64,000 nucleotides of DNA from CAVXZE01 sp964615365 (GCA_964615365.1 CAZTOU010000002.1:62001-126000), one strand, 5' to 3'. Numbered from the stretch's first letter, positions 8,749-17,943 are shown. Numbers and translations are program-made. The notes: a model not told the origin generated them from the letters alone.

Positions 8749-8777
8749 CCGCCCGGAATCGCTCAGGTTCCGGGCGG
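8749..8777 (+). terminator. terminator hairpin downstream of tRNA-fMet
   Basis: A perfect 10-base-pair stem (CCGCCCGGAA paired with TTCCGGGCGG) with a 9-base loop begins six bases after the tRNA CCA. It is followed only by TTCG and not by a long T run, so termination efficiency is uncertain. Confidence 0.7.
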
Positions 8778-8794
8778 TTCGCCGTATGGTGGTC

Positions 8795-8951
8795 TGAGCC
8801 TGCCCCGATTTGGTGGACACCCGAAATGAGGGGATATTCTCCTCGGGAGTCCACATGTCAAAACGAAGACGCAGGAAGTTCACAAACGAGTTCAAGGCCG
8901 AGACGGTCAAGCTGATCCTCGAGAGCGGCAAGACGGTGGCGGCGTCGTGTA
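8795..8951 (+). mobile_element. left-end remnant of an IS3-family insertion sequence
   Basis: The sequence from 8795 begins like an IS3-family terminal inverted repeat (TGAGCCTGCCCCGATTTGG, ending GGACAC), followed by a short leader and the start of an orfA-type transposase gene at 8855. Similarity to a transposase stops near 8950, where PEP-CTERM-protein coding begins. No right end, no orfB and no flanking target duplication are visible, so only the left end remains. It lies about 50 bases downstream of the tRNA gene. Confidence 0.7.
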
Positions 8952-8980
8952 CAGGCAAGAGGAATGCAGCCGAGACCTGA
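8855..8980 (+). pseudogene. truncated IS3-family orfA transposase
   Basis: The ATG at 8855 starts MSKRRRRKFTNEFKAETVKL, the typical N-terminus of IS3/IS2-group OrfA proteins (helix-turn-helix, Tnp_1 family). After about 32 residues the match ends and the frame runs into unrelated sequence up to a TGA at 8978. About 42 codons remain of an expected 90-100, so the gene is non-functional. Confidence 0.75.
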
Positions 8981-9615
8981 ACTTCGGCCACGCCCGCGCG
9001 CGGGCACGCTATGGCTCCCTCGAGGCCTACGCCAGGATCTACTCGCAGCACGCGACCGCTGACAACGACAACTACCAGGCGTACGGCTGGGCCGGGTTCA
9101 CCGACTCGCTCACGATGGGCTCGCCGATCATCAGCCCGGGGGTGTCGACCGACGCGAGGATCGTCTTCGATGTCTCCGGCGAAGTGCTTCCAGTAGACGA
9201 GCCGACCTGGATGGAGCTCGGCGACATGTTCTTCCCCTGGAGCTTCACCGTCAAGATCGGGGGCCTCGAACTCCAGCCCTCCAACCAGCCCGTCGGTCTA
9301 GGCGAAGAATGGCATTTCGACTTCGACATCACCGCCGGCGTCCCGGTCAGCTTCTCGGCCGACCTGATCGCCGACGTGCGCTGCTTCGGCTGCGACGTGG
9401 ACTACGAGGGCATCGTGGACTTCATGGGCACCGCTGGCGTCTCCGCGGTGCAAGTGCGGGATCCCGACTCGGGCGAGTTCCTCGATCTGAGCGCTTTCAC
9501 GATTACCAGCCTCGACGGCGCGAGCTATGCGAACGTCGTCCCCGAGCCCACCACCGCCCTCCTTCTCGGCCTCGGCCTCGCGGGCCTGGCAATGCGGAGG
9601 CGGCTCGCGGCGTAG
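8947..9615 (+). pseudogene. 5'-truncated PEP-CTERM surface protein gene
   Basis: The open frame encodes a beta-rich extracellular-type protein ending in a textbook PEP-CTERM signal: VPEPTTALLLGLGLAGLAMRRR (Pro-Glu-Pro motif, hydrophobic helix, Arg cluster), the substrate tail of an exosortase such as the one at 63000-63851. The N-terminus has no signal peptide; the first codons (from the GTG at 8947) lie in the IS3 remnant, in another frame than the transposase. PEP-CTERM proteins need Sec export, so the remaining reading frame is very probably a beheaded gene. It could be rescued only if translated with a leader that is not visible here. Confidence 0.75.
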
Positions 9616-9724
9616 GGCGCGGTCGTTCCCAAGCGTGGCTTCTCCGCTACCCACGCGGCGCGAGGCAACACGGAACTGCTCCCGCTTCCGTGAGCAGTGA
9701 AGCGTTTGGGTCTCGCGCCGCCGC

Positions 9725-12020
9725 CTACCAGTCCACCACGGGGGGATCGTCCTCTACGGCGCTTCGGTAGAAGTCGGCACGGAGGCGCCACGACTCGGGA
9801 GCGACCTGGGCGCAGAAGTGGCCCTCCGTCTCGCCGACACATCCGGGCGTCGGAGGGATGCCGGCGAGTCCGTCGGGTGCGAACTGCACGAAGGCGGCGG
9901 TGGTCTCGGCGTCGACGTTTCCCTGGATGGGAGCCGTCTCCACCGGGAGGTAGCTGACCGCTTCCACCGGAGGCGCGAGCTGCGGGATCGGTCCGAGCAG
10001 CCAGGCGAGCGCGCGCGTCGAGTTGTTCTTGGTATAGGTGTCGCCGATCCCCTCCAGGACCAGGAGGCTCGGCTTCCTGGTGGTCTCGTCCACCAGGACG
10101 GGCTCACGGTAGAGGAAGCTCGCGTGGTTGTGGGGATCCTGCGGATCGAAGACCAGCGAGAAGAGCCCGAGACCCATCCAGATGTCGTGAGGGGTCGCGC
10201 CCGGCACGTAGCTCGGGATGGAGACGGTCAGGAAGGGCTCGCCGCCGGTGGGGAGCGTCCGGTCCTGATACTCCAGCAGCTCCGCCAGCCGGGAGGCGCC
10301 CACCACCAGGCACCCGGCGCGGATCTCCGGCGCGTAGGCGAGGAAGGCCTGGCCGTGGGTCGAGCCGTAGCTGATGCCCTCGTAGCTGACCCTGGTCGGG
10401 TCGAGATCGGGGATACCGTCGGGCGCACCCACCGGCAAGACATCCAGCGTGTCGAACGACTGGAGCACGCGCAGGAAGGCCATCTGCTCCGCGTAGATCT
10501 GGAGGTAGAAGTCGGGCAGGTCGCCAGAGAAGAGCAGCACCCCGAAGATGAAGAGGTTCTGATCGTCGACGATCGGCCAGCGGCGGTTCAGTACGTCCGT
10601 GAATCCCCCCACCGCAAAGCCCTCGCTACCCAGGAAGTCCTGCGCGGCGCCCGGCACCTCGTTCTCGGCGCTACCCGGATTGCCGTGCTGGTACATGATG
10701 ACGGGGGCGAAGCCATCGGTTTCGGCGGACTGCGGCAGTGCGAGGATGAAGGGCAGTGTGCTGGTTCCGACCACCCTCGGGCGGCCGTTGGCGTCGCGCA
10801 GGAGGAAGGAGCCCCCGCCGAGCCAGTCCGGCACCTCGAAGCTCCCCTGGACGATGGCTGCCACGTCACCGTAACCGGGCGTCACGCTGTCGATCGTGTA
10901 GCTCACGGGGGAGGCGTGGACGTCCTCGCGCATCGCGAGCAGGTCGTCGGAGAAGTGATCGATGCTCCGCACCGTGAGGCGCACCGCCAGCGCCGTGTCG
11001 TCGCGGGGGATCGGCAGCGGCCCCCCGACCTCGAGAGCCTCCACGACCTCATCGGCCAGCGGCCGGGCGCGGGCCACCTCTGGATCGGATCCGGGGCCGC
11101 CGCCTAGGACCTCCTCGGAGAAGGCGGAGCGCGCCAGTGGCTCCCCTGCCTCGCTCAGCACCCGGTCGGTGACCACCAGGCCGTAGCGCCCCAGTGGCTC
11201 GAGGCGAATCCCCGGGAAGAGGACCAGTGCATGCTGGGTGGGCTGGCTGTCGATCGTGTCCGCGCGGATCGTCAGCTTGAAGGGCACCCGCTCTCCGTAG
11301 CTCGCGCTCCCCGGCGTCAGATCGAAGAGGCCCACACTCGCCAGCGGATCGAGCGACGCCTCCTGGGTCAGGGGCAGGGTGTCGGGATCCGGTGCCCCGG
11401 AGAGCCCGACGGCCAGGGATCCAATCGGACTCCAGCCGTCGCCCTCGGCAGACACCCAGGCCATGGCCCCCAACAGGTTGAGCACTGCCGGCTCGTGGTC
11501 GGGAACCACGACGTTCGGTCGCAGACCCGTGGGCGTAGAGGCATCCGGATCCAGGAAGTAGTCGTCCGGGAATGGCAGCGGCCGGTTGCGATCGCGCCGG
11601 TCGTAGACGACCTCGAACGGCCCAGCGGCTGGTGCCGTGTGGAAATCCACCGTGACGTGCCCCACCTCGGTCGACAGGCCGAGCAGGCAGGCGGCGCCGG
11701 GCGGGAGGGAGCCGCGCGGATTGATCAACAGGGCGTCTGGCGCGAGCCGGTGGGTCTCGTGCTGGAGCCCCGATCCGTCACAATAACAGGAAGACGTGTC
11801 TCTCGCCTCCCGCGGCGACATCGCCGGCAAAGCGGGCGACCAGCCAGGCGCTGCGCGACACGGTCTCCCCGTCGGCCGGGGTGGTCGAGACGAGAGGGGG
11901 AAGTAGCGATTCCGGGGGCCAACAACCCGTGAGGAGCGCGAGAGTGAGCCCCGCGAGGCACGCGATCGGTGCCCGGCGCCTCGACCTGGTCCTCGACGTG
12001 CGTTCCTGCGGAAAGCTCAT
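9725..12020 (-). pseudogene. lipase-like alpha/beta-hydrolase lipoprotein, frameshifted
   Basis: The coding sequence is split by a one-base frame change near 11780. The 5' part (12020 down to about 11781) gives a lipoprotein signal peptide (CLAGLTLALLTGC, lipobox at Cys33) and the start of an Ig-like domain (STTPADGETVSRSAWLVARF). The 3' part (from about 11780 down) continues it with HETHRLAPDALLINPRG and a large hydrolase region with YQHGNPG and a nucleophile elbow GISYGS (GxSxG). Removing one base joins them into about 764 residues, similar to Ig-like/lipase surface lipoproteins of the VolA type. The rest of the frame is intact, so this is either a recent mutation or a sequence error. If functional it would be an outer-membrane or extracellular esterase. 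Confidence 0.8.
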
Positions 12021-12191
12021 CTCCTGGCCTCCTCCCAGCGCCGGCATCCTATCACGCCGGCGGTCGTCACAGGCTCGAGGAATCCGCAGATCGGGCTCAC
12101 CCGGAGGGGTCCCGGCTCCTCCGGCGACCGGATTCCCTTTCCGGGCCGATGGGCGTAGACTAAAAGGAGTCTCGCATGAGGAGGTACGCCC

Positions 12192-12785
12192 ATGGCAGGC
12201 CGAGCCCTCGTCCCCTTCCTCGTGGCAATCTGGATGCTCGCTGCCCCACTCCTGCTTGGGTGCGGCGGCGAAAAGGAGCCCGCCGGAGCCGGCCAGACGC
12301 ATCCCCCGGTGCCGGAAGTCGCCGCATCCGGCTCGGATCCCTTCTCGGGGAGCTACCGGGTGAAGGGCCACACGACGGACGTGCTGCGCGGTGACACTCG
12401 CCGCATCGAGGGGATCATCGTCCTCGAGGAGAAGGAAGGGGTCTACTCCACCAGCGCCGAGCTGCAGACGAAGTACCCGAGCGCCGGGGGACCCGTCGAC
12501 GCCGATGTCATCGGGACCGGGGACGGCACGCGGTCGGGCGACACGCTCCAGGGTAGCACCCAGACACAGCTGGTGATGAGCACGGTGCCGGGTGTCGACA
12601 CGGGCTTTGCCTGGGTCCCGCGCACGGTGGGGCCTCGCCTGGAGTCCACGTGGACCGCGCGTTTCCGCCCGGACGGGACGCTGGTGGTGGAGATCCGGAA
12701 CGAGCCCGCCGAGGGCGTCGAGTACTCGCCGACCACGACGACCCTGTACGGCACCCGCATCGAGGAGCCCGGGCCCGAGGAGTAG
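12192..12785 (+). CDS. lipoprotein of unknown function
   Basis: 197 residues. The ATG at 12192 has a GAGGAGG ribosome-binding site eight bases upstream. The signal peptide ends in a lipobox (APLLLGC, Cys near residue 24), then a Gly/Glu/Pro linker, then a beta-rich domain (DPFSGSYRVKG, IEGIIVLEEKEGVYST, LVVEIRN) that resembles small lipocalin-like or other beta-barrel folds. This resemblance is only by eye. Divergently oriented to the frameshifted lipase gene, with about 170 bases between them that would hold both promoters. No known family recognised. Confidence 0.7.
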   Translation: MAGRALVPFLVAIWMLAAPLLLGCGGEKEPAGAGQTHPPVPEVAASGSDPFSGSYRVKGHTTDVLRGDTRRIEGIIVLEEKEGVYSTSAELQTKYPSAGGPVDADVIGTGDGTRSGDTLQGSTQTQLVMSTVPGVDTGFAWVPRTVGPRLESTWTARFRPDGTLVVEIRNEPAEGVEYSPTTTTLYGTRIEEPGPEE

Positions 12786-12987
12786 CAGCCCGGGCCGGCG
12801 ACCCGCCGACCCGCCAAGTCCGGGGGCCGGCGAGAAGGGTGATCGCGAACACAGAGATCGCGGTTCGCCGTCCGATGTACTCGGACCAAAGGCCGAGGTG
12901 TTTCTGCGCAACGATGCTGCGCGCGCCTCCCACGGCGGTGGTCCGGTCTCATCGTGGGTCTCGCGCGCCCTGGAGGAGTCCACTGTC

Positions 12988-14259
12988 ATGAGCGGTCATC
13001 CCATCCTCGAGAAGATCTGCGTTCGGTTTCTCTGGATCGCGTGTTGCACGCTCCTTCTCGGAGGCACCGGCGCCTCGGCGCAGGCCCCGATCATCGTCGA
13101 CCACACCACCACGGATCTCGGCGAGGTCCCCGAAGTCTGGATCGAGGCGGCCAAGGCGCAGTTCAAGGCGTCCTACGGCCACACGTCGCACGGAAGCCAG
13201 CCCATCAGCGGCATGAATCTCTTGAAGGGAGCCCCTGGCTCCCTCTACTGGTTCGACCACGATGGAACGGCAGGCGGGCTCTCGCTGCACGACTACACGC
13301 CCTCCGGAGACCTCGGCAATCCGGATCGAACCACCTGGGAGGCCCGAACCCGCACCATGCTGGAGGCGTCCGGCAACGATCGAAACCTGGTGATCTGGTC
13401 GTGGTGCGGTCAGGCCGCCACCTCGTTCGAGAACATGCAGACCTATCTCGCCCTGATGAGCGGACTGGAGGCGGACTATCCCGACGTCACCTTCGTCTAC
13501 ATGACCGGCCACCTGAACGGGACGGGAGAAGAGGGCAATCTGCATCAACGCAACAATCAGATCCGCGATCACGTGATTGCGAACAACGCGGTGTTGTTCG
13601 ACTTCGCCGACATCGAGAGCTACGACCCGGACGGGAGCTACTTCCGGGATCTCGACGCCGATGACGGGTGCAACTACACCGGAGGGAACTGGGCCGACGA
13701 GTGGTGCGCGGCCAATCCGGGCAGCGAGCTTTGCGCATCGTGCTCCTGTGCCCACTCGAGGCCTCTCAACTGCAATCTCAAGGGACGAGCCTTCTGGTGG
13801 ATGCTGGCGCGATTGGCGGGCTGGGATGGATCGGGATCGGATCCCGAGTGCGAGGATGGGATCGACAACGACGGCGACGGGCTCGCCGATCATCCCGCCG
13901 ACCCCGGATGCGACGAGGCCGGTGACGCGTCGGAGAGATCGCCGCTCTATACCTGCGACGACGGGGAGGACAACGACGGGGATACGCTGATCGACTACCC
14001 CAACGATCCCGGGTGCTTCCATCCGGCGGCCCACGCCGAGACGGCGCAGTGCCAGGACGGCTTCGACAACGACGGCGACGGAAAAATGGATTTCGACGGT
14101 GGTCTGTCGGCACTGGGCTTCGCGGCAGCGGAACCGGACCCTCAGTGCCGCCAAGCGTGGGAGATCGACGAGGCACCCTGCGGCGTCGGCGCCGAGCTGG
14201 CCCTGCTTCTACCGCCACTCCTGCTACTCGGGCGCCGGCGCGAATCGAGCGCGCGCTAG
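12988..14259 (+). CDS. secreted protein with DNDGDG repeats and a C-terminal anchor
   Basis: 423 residues from the ATG at 12988, which begins a signal peptide (cleavage near GASAQA). The main domain (about 32-275) has SYGHTSHGSQPISG, FVYMTGHLNGTG and DFADIESYDP, suggestive of an SGNH-like hydrolase fold but not certain. Then follow three Ca-binding-like repeats of the form DGxDNDGDGxxD-DPGC (about residues 290-375). The C-terminus, CGVGAELALLLPPLLLLG followed by RRR, is a Cys-Gly motif, a hydrophobic helix and an Arg cluster, i.e. the layout of a sorting tail, but without the PEP motif. The protein is probably surface-anchored. Cys-rich segment near 13720-13760 (CASCSCAHS). Confidence 0.75.
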   Translation: MSGHPILEKICVRFLWIACCTLLLGGTGASAQAPIIVDHTTTDLGEVPEVWIEAAKAQFKASYGHTSHGSQPISGMNLLKGAPGSLYWFDHDGTAGGLSLHDYTPSGDLGNPDRTTWEARTRTMLEASGNDRNLVIWSWCGQAATSFENMQTYLALMSGLEADYPDVTFVYMTGHLNGTGEEGNLHQRNNQIRDHVIANNAVLFDFADIESYDPDGSYFRDLDADDGCNYTGGNWADEWCAANPGSELCASCSCAHSRPLNCNLKGRAFWWMLARLAGWDGSGSDPECEDGIDNDGDGLADHPADPGCDEAGDASERSPLYTCDDGEDNDGDTLIDYPNDPGCFHPAAHAETAQCQDGFDNDGDGKMDFDGGLSALGFAAAEPDPQCRQAWEIDEAPCGVGAELALLLPPLLLLGRRRESSAR

Positions 14260-14268
14260 CGGATCCCT

Positions 14269-14337
14269 GGGACTCGCGGGGCGACGCCATCCCCCCGCCG
14301 CCTCGCGCGCGGCGAAACGCGCGCCCATGCGAGTCCC
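14269..14337 (+). repeat. inverted repeat downstream of the DNDGDG-repeat gene
   Basis: GGGACTCGC (14269-14277) is repeated in inverted form as GCGAGTCCC (14329-14337). The 51-base loop contains a second, GC-only hairpin (CGCGCG on each side of GCGAAA). It begins nine bases after the stop codon, so it may act as a transcription-end or mRNA-stabilising structure. No T run follows. Confidence 0.45.
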
Positions 14338-14459
14338 GCCGGCTGGTGGAGCCCCGATAGGCATTCCTCCCCGGAACTCCTATGGTTCTCGGTCGAGTAC
14401 CCCTCCATCGCGCGCGGCGCGATCGCGCCTGCCGCGAAGGCGAGAAGGGTGAGGAGTCG

Positions 14460-15575
14460 ATGACCGCAGCGCTGGAGGCGGTGGGGGGGGCCTTCCAGAT
14501 CCCCGGGCGCTTCGCGGAAGCCGCCCCGGTCAAGTTCGGGCACATCCACGACACCTTCGCGGCAACCTACCGGGAAGGCGAGGCGCTGCGCCGCTACGTG
14601 CACCAGCGACTCAACGATCGGGTGTTCCGCGACATCGGCGCGCTGATGGACAACGTGCTTCGGGTCACCCGCCACCAGCTCGAGGCGCTCCGGGCGGCGG
14701 GCGTCTCCGACGCCGAACGTCGCTGCCTGCAGCTGGTTCCCACCCGCGATGGCCGTCCCTTTCACGTCACCGCCGCCGGGGAGAGCTGGCGAACCTTCCG
14801 GTTCCTGGAGGGCGCCCGCTCGCGAAACGCGGCCGGAGAGCCGGCGCAGGCGCGGGAGGCGGCCCTCGCCTTCGGCCGCTTCGCCGTGGCGCTCTCGGAT
14901 CTCCCCCCGCCCCCGCTCGCCATCACGATTCCTGGCTTCCACGATCTGGCCGCGCGATTCGCCAGCTTCGAGGAGGCCGTCGCAGCCGATCCTCATCGGC
15001 GGGCCGCATCCGTCTCGGTGGAGATCGACCGCGTGACCGCTCGTCTCCAGGACCTGGAGCGACGCCTCGCCGAGTGCGGGTTCGACCGGGTGCCGCGCCG
15101 GATCGTGCACAACGACTGCAAGATCAACAACGTGATGCTCGACGAGGTCACCAGCGAAGGCCTCTGCGTGATCGATCTCGACACGGTGATGGAGGGCACG
15201 GTGCTGTGCGACTTCGGCGAGCTGGTGCGTACCGCGACCTCCCATTCGCCGGAGGACGAGCTGAATCTCCCGTCGATGCGCTTCGAGCTGCCGCTCTTTC
15301 GCGCGGTGACCGAGGGCTACCTGGAGGGCGCGGCGTCACTCCTCTGCGAGGAGGAGATCCGAATCCTCCCCCTCGGAGGGCCGGTGATGGCGCTGGAGAA
15401 CGCGGTCCGATTCCTGACCGATCACCTCCTCGGCGACGTGTACTTCCGCATCCATCGCGACGGGCACAACCTCGACCGCTTTCGGGCCCAGCTCCGCTTG
15501 GTCGAGCTGATGTGCGAGCAGCGCGATGAGATGGACGCGATCGTGGACAAGGCATCCATCACCGCTATCGAGTAG
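14460..15575 (+). CDS. NahK-like aminoglycoside-phosphotransferase-family kinase
   Basis: 371 residues, start ATG at 14460 after a GAGGAG-like site. The catalytic loop HNDCKINNVMLD (about residue 217) and the metal-binding VIDLDTVMEG (about 240) match the phosphotransferase (APH) family, specifically the N-acetylhexosamine 1-kinase (NahK)/MdsC-like branch with HIHDTF near the N-terminus. Such enzymes phosphorylate N-acetylhexosamines at C1 using ATP in the cytoplasm. It is followed after 30 bases by the GrdB-like selenoprotein on the same strand and may share its mRNA. The substrate is an inference from family resemblance. Confidence 0.8.
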   Translation: MTAALEAVGGAFQIPGRFAEAAPVKFGHIHDTFAATYREGEALRRYVHQRLNDRVFRDIGALMDNVLRVTRHQLEALRAAGVSDAERRCLQLVPTRDGRPFHVTAAGESWRTFRFLEGARSRNAAGEPAQAREAALAFGRFAVALSDLPPPPLAITIPGFHDLAARFASFEEAVAADPHRRAASVSVEIDRVTARLQDLERRLAECGFDRVPRRIVHNDCKINNVMLDEVTSEGLCVIDLDTVMEGTVLCDFGELVRTATSHSPEDELNLPSMRFELPLFRAVTEGYLEGAASLLCEEEIRILPLGGPVMALENAVRFLTDHLLGDVYFRIHRDGHNLDRFRAQLRLVELMCEQRDEMDAIVDKASITAIE

Positions 15576-15605
15576 GCTCCAAGAGAAGGAAAGCAGGGAG
15601 ATTCC

Positions 15606-16451
15606 ATGAGACAGGTCGATCCGTGGCGATTCACCGGGGGGTTTCTGACCAAGATCCTCTCGGCCAGGATTCCCGACGAGCCCGCTCACCCCGAGATCCC
15701 CTGGGCAGAGGTGCGCAAGCCGCTCGCGGAATCGAAGCTCGCGCTCGTCTCCACCGCGGGCCTCTCGATGCGCGGCGACGCCCCCTTCGACATGGAGATG
15801 GAGCGGCAGAAGCCGACCCAGGGAGATCCCAGCTGGAGGCGGCTCCGATCCGGCGCCACCTCCGACACCATCGAAGCCAATCACCTGCACATCGACACCG
15901 GCTACATCGAGCGCGATCTCAACGTGGCGCTTCCCCTGGACCGCATCCGCGAGCTGGTCGGCGAGGGCGAGGTGGGCGCGCTGGCCGATTCCCACTACTC
16001 GATCATGGGCTACCAGGGCAACGACAGCAGCACACTGGAGAACCAGAGCGCACCGGAGATCGCCGAAGCGATGCGGAACGACGAGGTGGATCTCGCGCTC
16101 CTGGCGCCGGTCTGACCCGACTGCTGCCGGTCCGTCGGACTGGTCGCGCGCAGCATCGAGGCCGCCGGGGTCCCCACGGTGACCCTCAACATGATCTGGC
16201 CCTTCCAGCGCATGATCGGGATGCCCCGGGTGGCCGCCATCGAGCACCCCTTCGGGCGTCCCTTCGGCGACGTGGGAGACGTCGCGACCCAGCGCGAGGT
16301 CCTGCTGGCCGCCCTCGCGGTCTTCGAGAAGGCACAGGCGCCGGGACACGTGGAGCACCTTCCCTTCGAGTGGCACGAGGATCCGGCGGAGACCAAGTGG
16401 CACCCCGCCGAGCCCTCTCCGATCATCGCACTGGTCACGAAGCGGAGCTGA
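15606..16451 (+). CDS. GrdB-like selenoprotein with in-frame UGA (Sec)
   Basis: 281 residues if the in-frame TGA at 16113-16115 is read as selenocysteine. Up to the TGA the frame gives a protein with LVSTAGLSM, HLHIDTGYIERDLNVALPLDR and SHYSIMGYQG. After it the same frame continues without another stop for 111 codons. The site reads LLAPV-U-PDCCRS, a UxxC redox motif in the position where relatives annotated as glycine/sarcosine/betaine reductase selenoprotein B family have AUPLC or a similar motif. A hairpin of bacterial SECIS type follows (see 16113-16154). A standard gene finder would stop after 169 residues and lose the C-terminal half. Good Shine-Dalgarno (AGGGAG) five bases before the ATG. 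Probably a thiol/selenol oxidoreductase; true GrdB complex partners are not present here. Confidence 0.88.
16113..16154 (+). promoter_or_regulatory. bacterial SECIS-like hairpin at the Sec codon
   Basis: Starting at the UGA (16113-16115), a stem of seven pairs (CCGGTCC with GGACTGG, one G-U pair) closes a three-base loop GTC (16134-16136), 19-21 bases after the UGA. A lower four-pair stem (GCTG with CAGC) extends it to 16154. A short apical stem and a small loop with G at this distance match what is known of bSECIS elements read by SelB. Confidence 0.75.
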
Positions 16452-16482
16452 TCGGTCTTCGGTTCGGAGGCCCGTCCCGGGT

Positions 16483-17943
16483 TCAGGGGCGGAGCCCCGG
16501 CTGCGATCCCCGGGCGGACCGCGCCTCGACGGGGCGCGGGGGCGCCGCCGCCAGCTCCGCAAAGGCCTCCTCGATGGCGAGAACGAACTCGTGAAGGTCG
16601 GGCACGATGTCCCAGTCGGCCACGATCCCCCAGTAGAGCTTCCCGGCGTAGCTGAACAGCGCCACCCCCAGCCCCTGGTTGGGAAGCAGGTTCGCCACCG
16701 GGTAGCAGCTCTCCATCTGCGCTCCGAGCAGGTAGAGCGGGACCTGGGGACCGGGCACGTTGGTGACGACCAGGTTGTAGGGGCGCCCGCGGACCGAGAC
16801 GCGGACCGCCAGGGAGAGCAGCGTCGCGCTGGTCCACTCGCTCACCGCGGAGAGCACCTCGGCTCCCATCGCCTGCCGCGACTGCTTGAGGCGTCCCATG
16901 TTCTCCCGGACGCGCTCCAGCCGGACGAGCGGATCCCTCTCGTTCACGGGGAGGTCCATCATGAGCAGGGCGATCCGATTTCCCAGGGTCCCGCGCTCGT
17001 CCCGGGTCCGGAGACTCACCGGGACGTTGGCCCGGATCGCGAGGTCGTCCACGGCCACCCGGCGCAGCTCGAGGAACCGGCGCAGCGCACCGGTGACGGT
17101 GGCGAGAACCACGTCGTTCAGGGTTCCCCCCAGGCGGTCCTTCACCGCCTTCACGGCCTCGAGATCCATCTCGAACCAATCGAAGCGGCGATGCGGTCCC
17201 AGGGGCTGGTTCAGGGGGGTGTCCGAGGCCGAGCGAAGCCCCGCGCCCAGCGCCGCACCGACTGCCGCGACGCTCTCCTCGATCTTGCGGAGCCAGCTCA
17301 CCGGCTCGCGAAGCACCCGGGGTGCCTCACCGCTGGCATCGAAGGTGGCCGCGAGGCGTCGAGTGATCTCGGCGCTGACCAGCTCCAGGCCTCTCGGGGT
17401 CTCCTTCGGCTCCCAGGGAGGACCCGGCTCGAAGTCGTCCACCGGCTCCGAACTCATCAGCACGGCCATCAGGTCCACCGCCGAGATCCCGTCGATCATG
17501 CAGTGGTGAACCTTCTGGACGATGGCGAAGTACTCGCCCCCCTCGACTCCCTCCACCACCCAGAGCTCCCAGAGCGGCCGGTCGCGATCCAGTTGCTGGG
17601 AGAGGATCCTTCCCGAGAGCCGCTTGAGCTGGCGAAGGTGCCCCGGCCGGGGAATCCCAGCATGTCGCACGTGGTAGCCGATGTCGAAGTGCGGGTCGTC
17701 GACCCAGACCGGGTGTCCTTCCACCGGGATCCGCGCGAGCCGCTGGCGATAGCGGGGCAGCAGGTGAAGTCGCGAGACGATGAAGGCGGAAATCCGCTCG
17801 ATGTCGATGCCGCCGCTGGCGGTCCGCAGGGGCCCCGCGCGCAGCACGATCGTCGCCGCGATGTGCATGTGCTGGTTCGGACTCTCGAGATCCAGAAAGG
17901 TGGCGTCTTGGGGGCTCAGGCGCTGATAGCGCGGATCGGGCAT
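16483..17943 (-). CDS. wax ester synthase/diacylglycerol acyltransferase (WS/DGAT)
   Basis: 486 residues. The acyltransferase active-site motif HHCMIDG (HHxxxDG, about residue 144), the motif PLNQPLG, NDVVLA, and the C-terminal block NVPGPQVPLYLLGA match bacterial WS/DGAT enzymes, which esterify acyl-CoA with fatty alcohols or diacylglycerols to make storage wax esters or triacylglycerols at the membrane face. The C-terminal YWGIVADWDIVPD also fits the family. Start ATG at 17943. Convergent with the selenoprotein gene (31 bases between) and divergent from the GT39-like gene. The product class (wax ester versus triacylglycerol) cannot be told from sequence. Confidence 0.93.
   Translation of the reverse strand: MPDPRYQRLSPQDATFLDLESPNQHMHIAATIVLRAGPLRTASGGIDIERISAFIVSRLHLLPRYRQRLARIPVEGHPVWVDDPHFDIGYHVRHAGIPRPGHLRQLKRLSGRILSQQLDRDRPLWELWVVEGVEGGEYFAIVQKVHHCMIDGISAVDLMAVLMSSEPVDDFEPGPPWEPKETPRGLELVSAEITRRLAATFDASGEAPRVLREPVSWLRKIEESVAAVGAALGAGLRSASDTPLNQPLGPHRRFDWFEMDLEAVKAVKDRLGGTLNDVVLATVTGALRRFLELRRVAVDDLAIRANVPVSLRTRDERGTLGNRIALLMMDLPVNERDPLVRLERVRENMGRLKQSRQAMGAEVLSAVSEWTSATLLSLAVRVSVRGRPYNLVVTNVPGPQVPLYLLGAQMESCYPVANLLPNQGLGVALFSYAGKLYWGIVADWDIVPDLHEFVLAIEEAFAELAAAPPRPVEARSARGSQPGLRP

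Noticed and set aside
8795..8951. Complete insertion sequence
   Set aside because: Only the left terminal repeat and the first part of orfA are present; no right end or orfB.
11778..11780. In-frame TGA in the lipase-like gene as a third selenocysteine codon
   Set aside because: After the TGA the same frame gives low-complexity Arg/Pro sequence and not the hydrolase; the hydrolase continues in another frame, so this is a frameshift. No SECIS-like hairpin follows.
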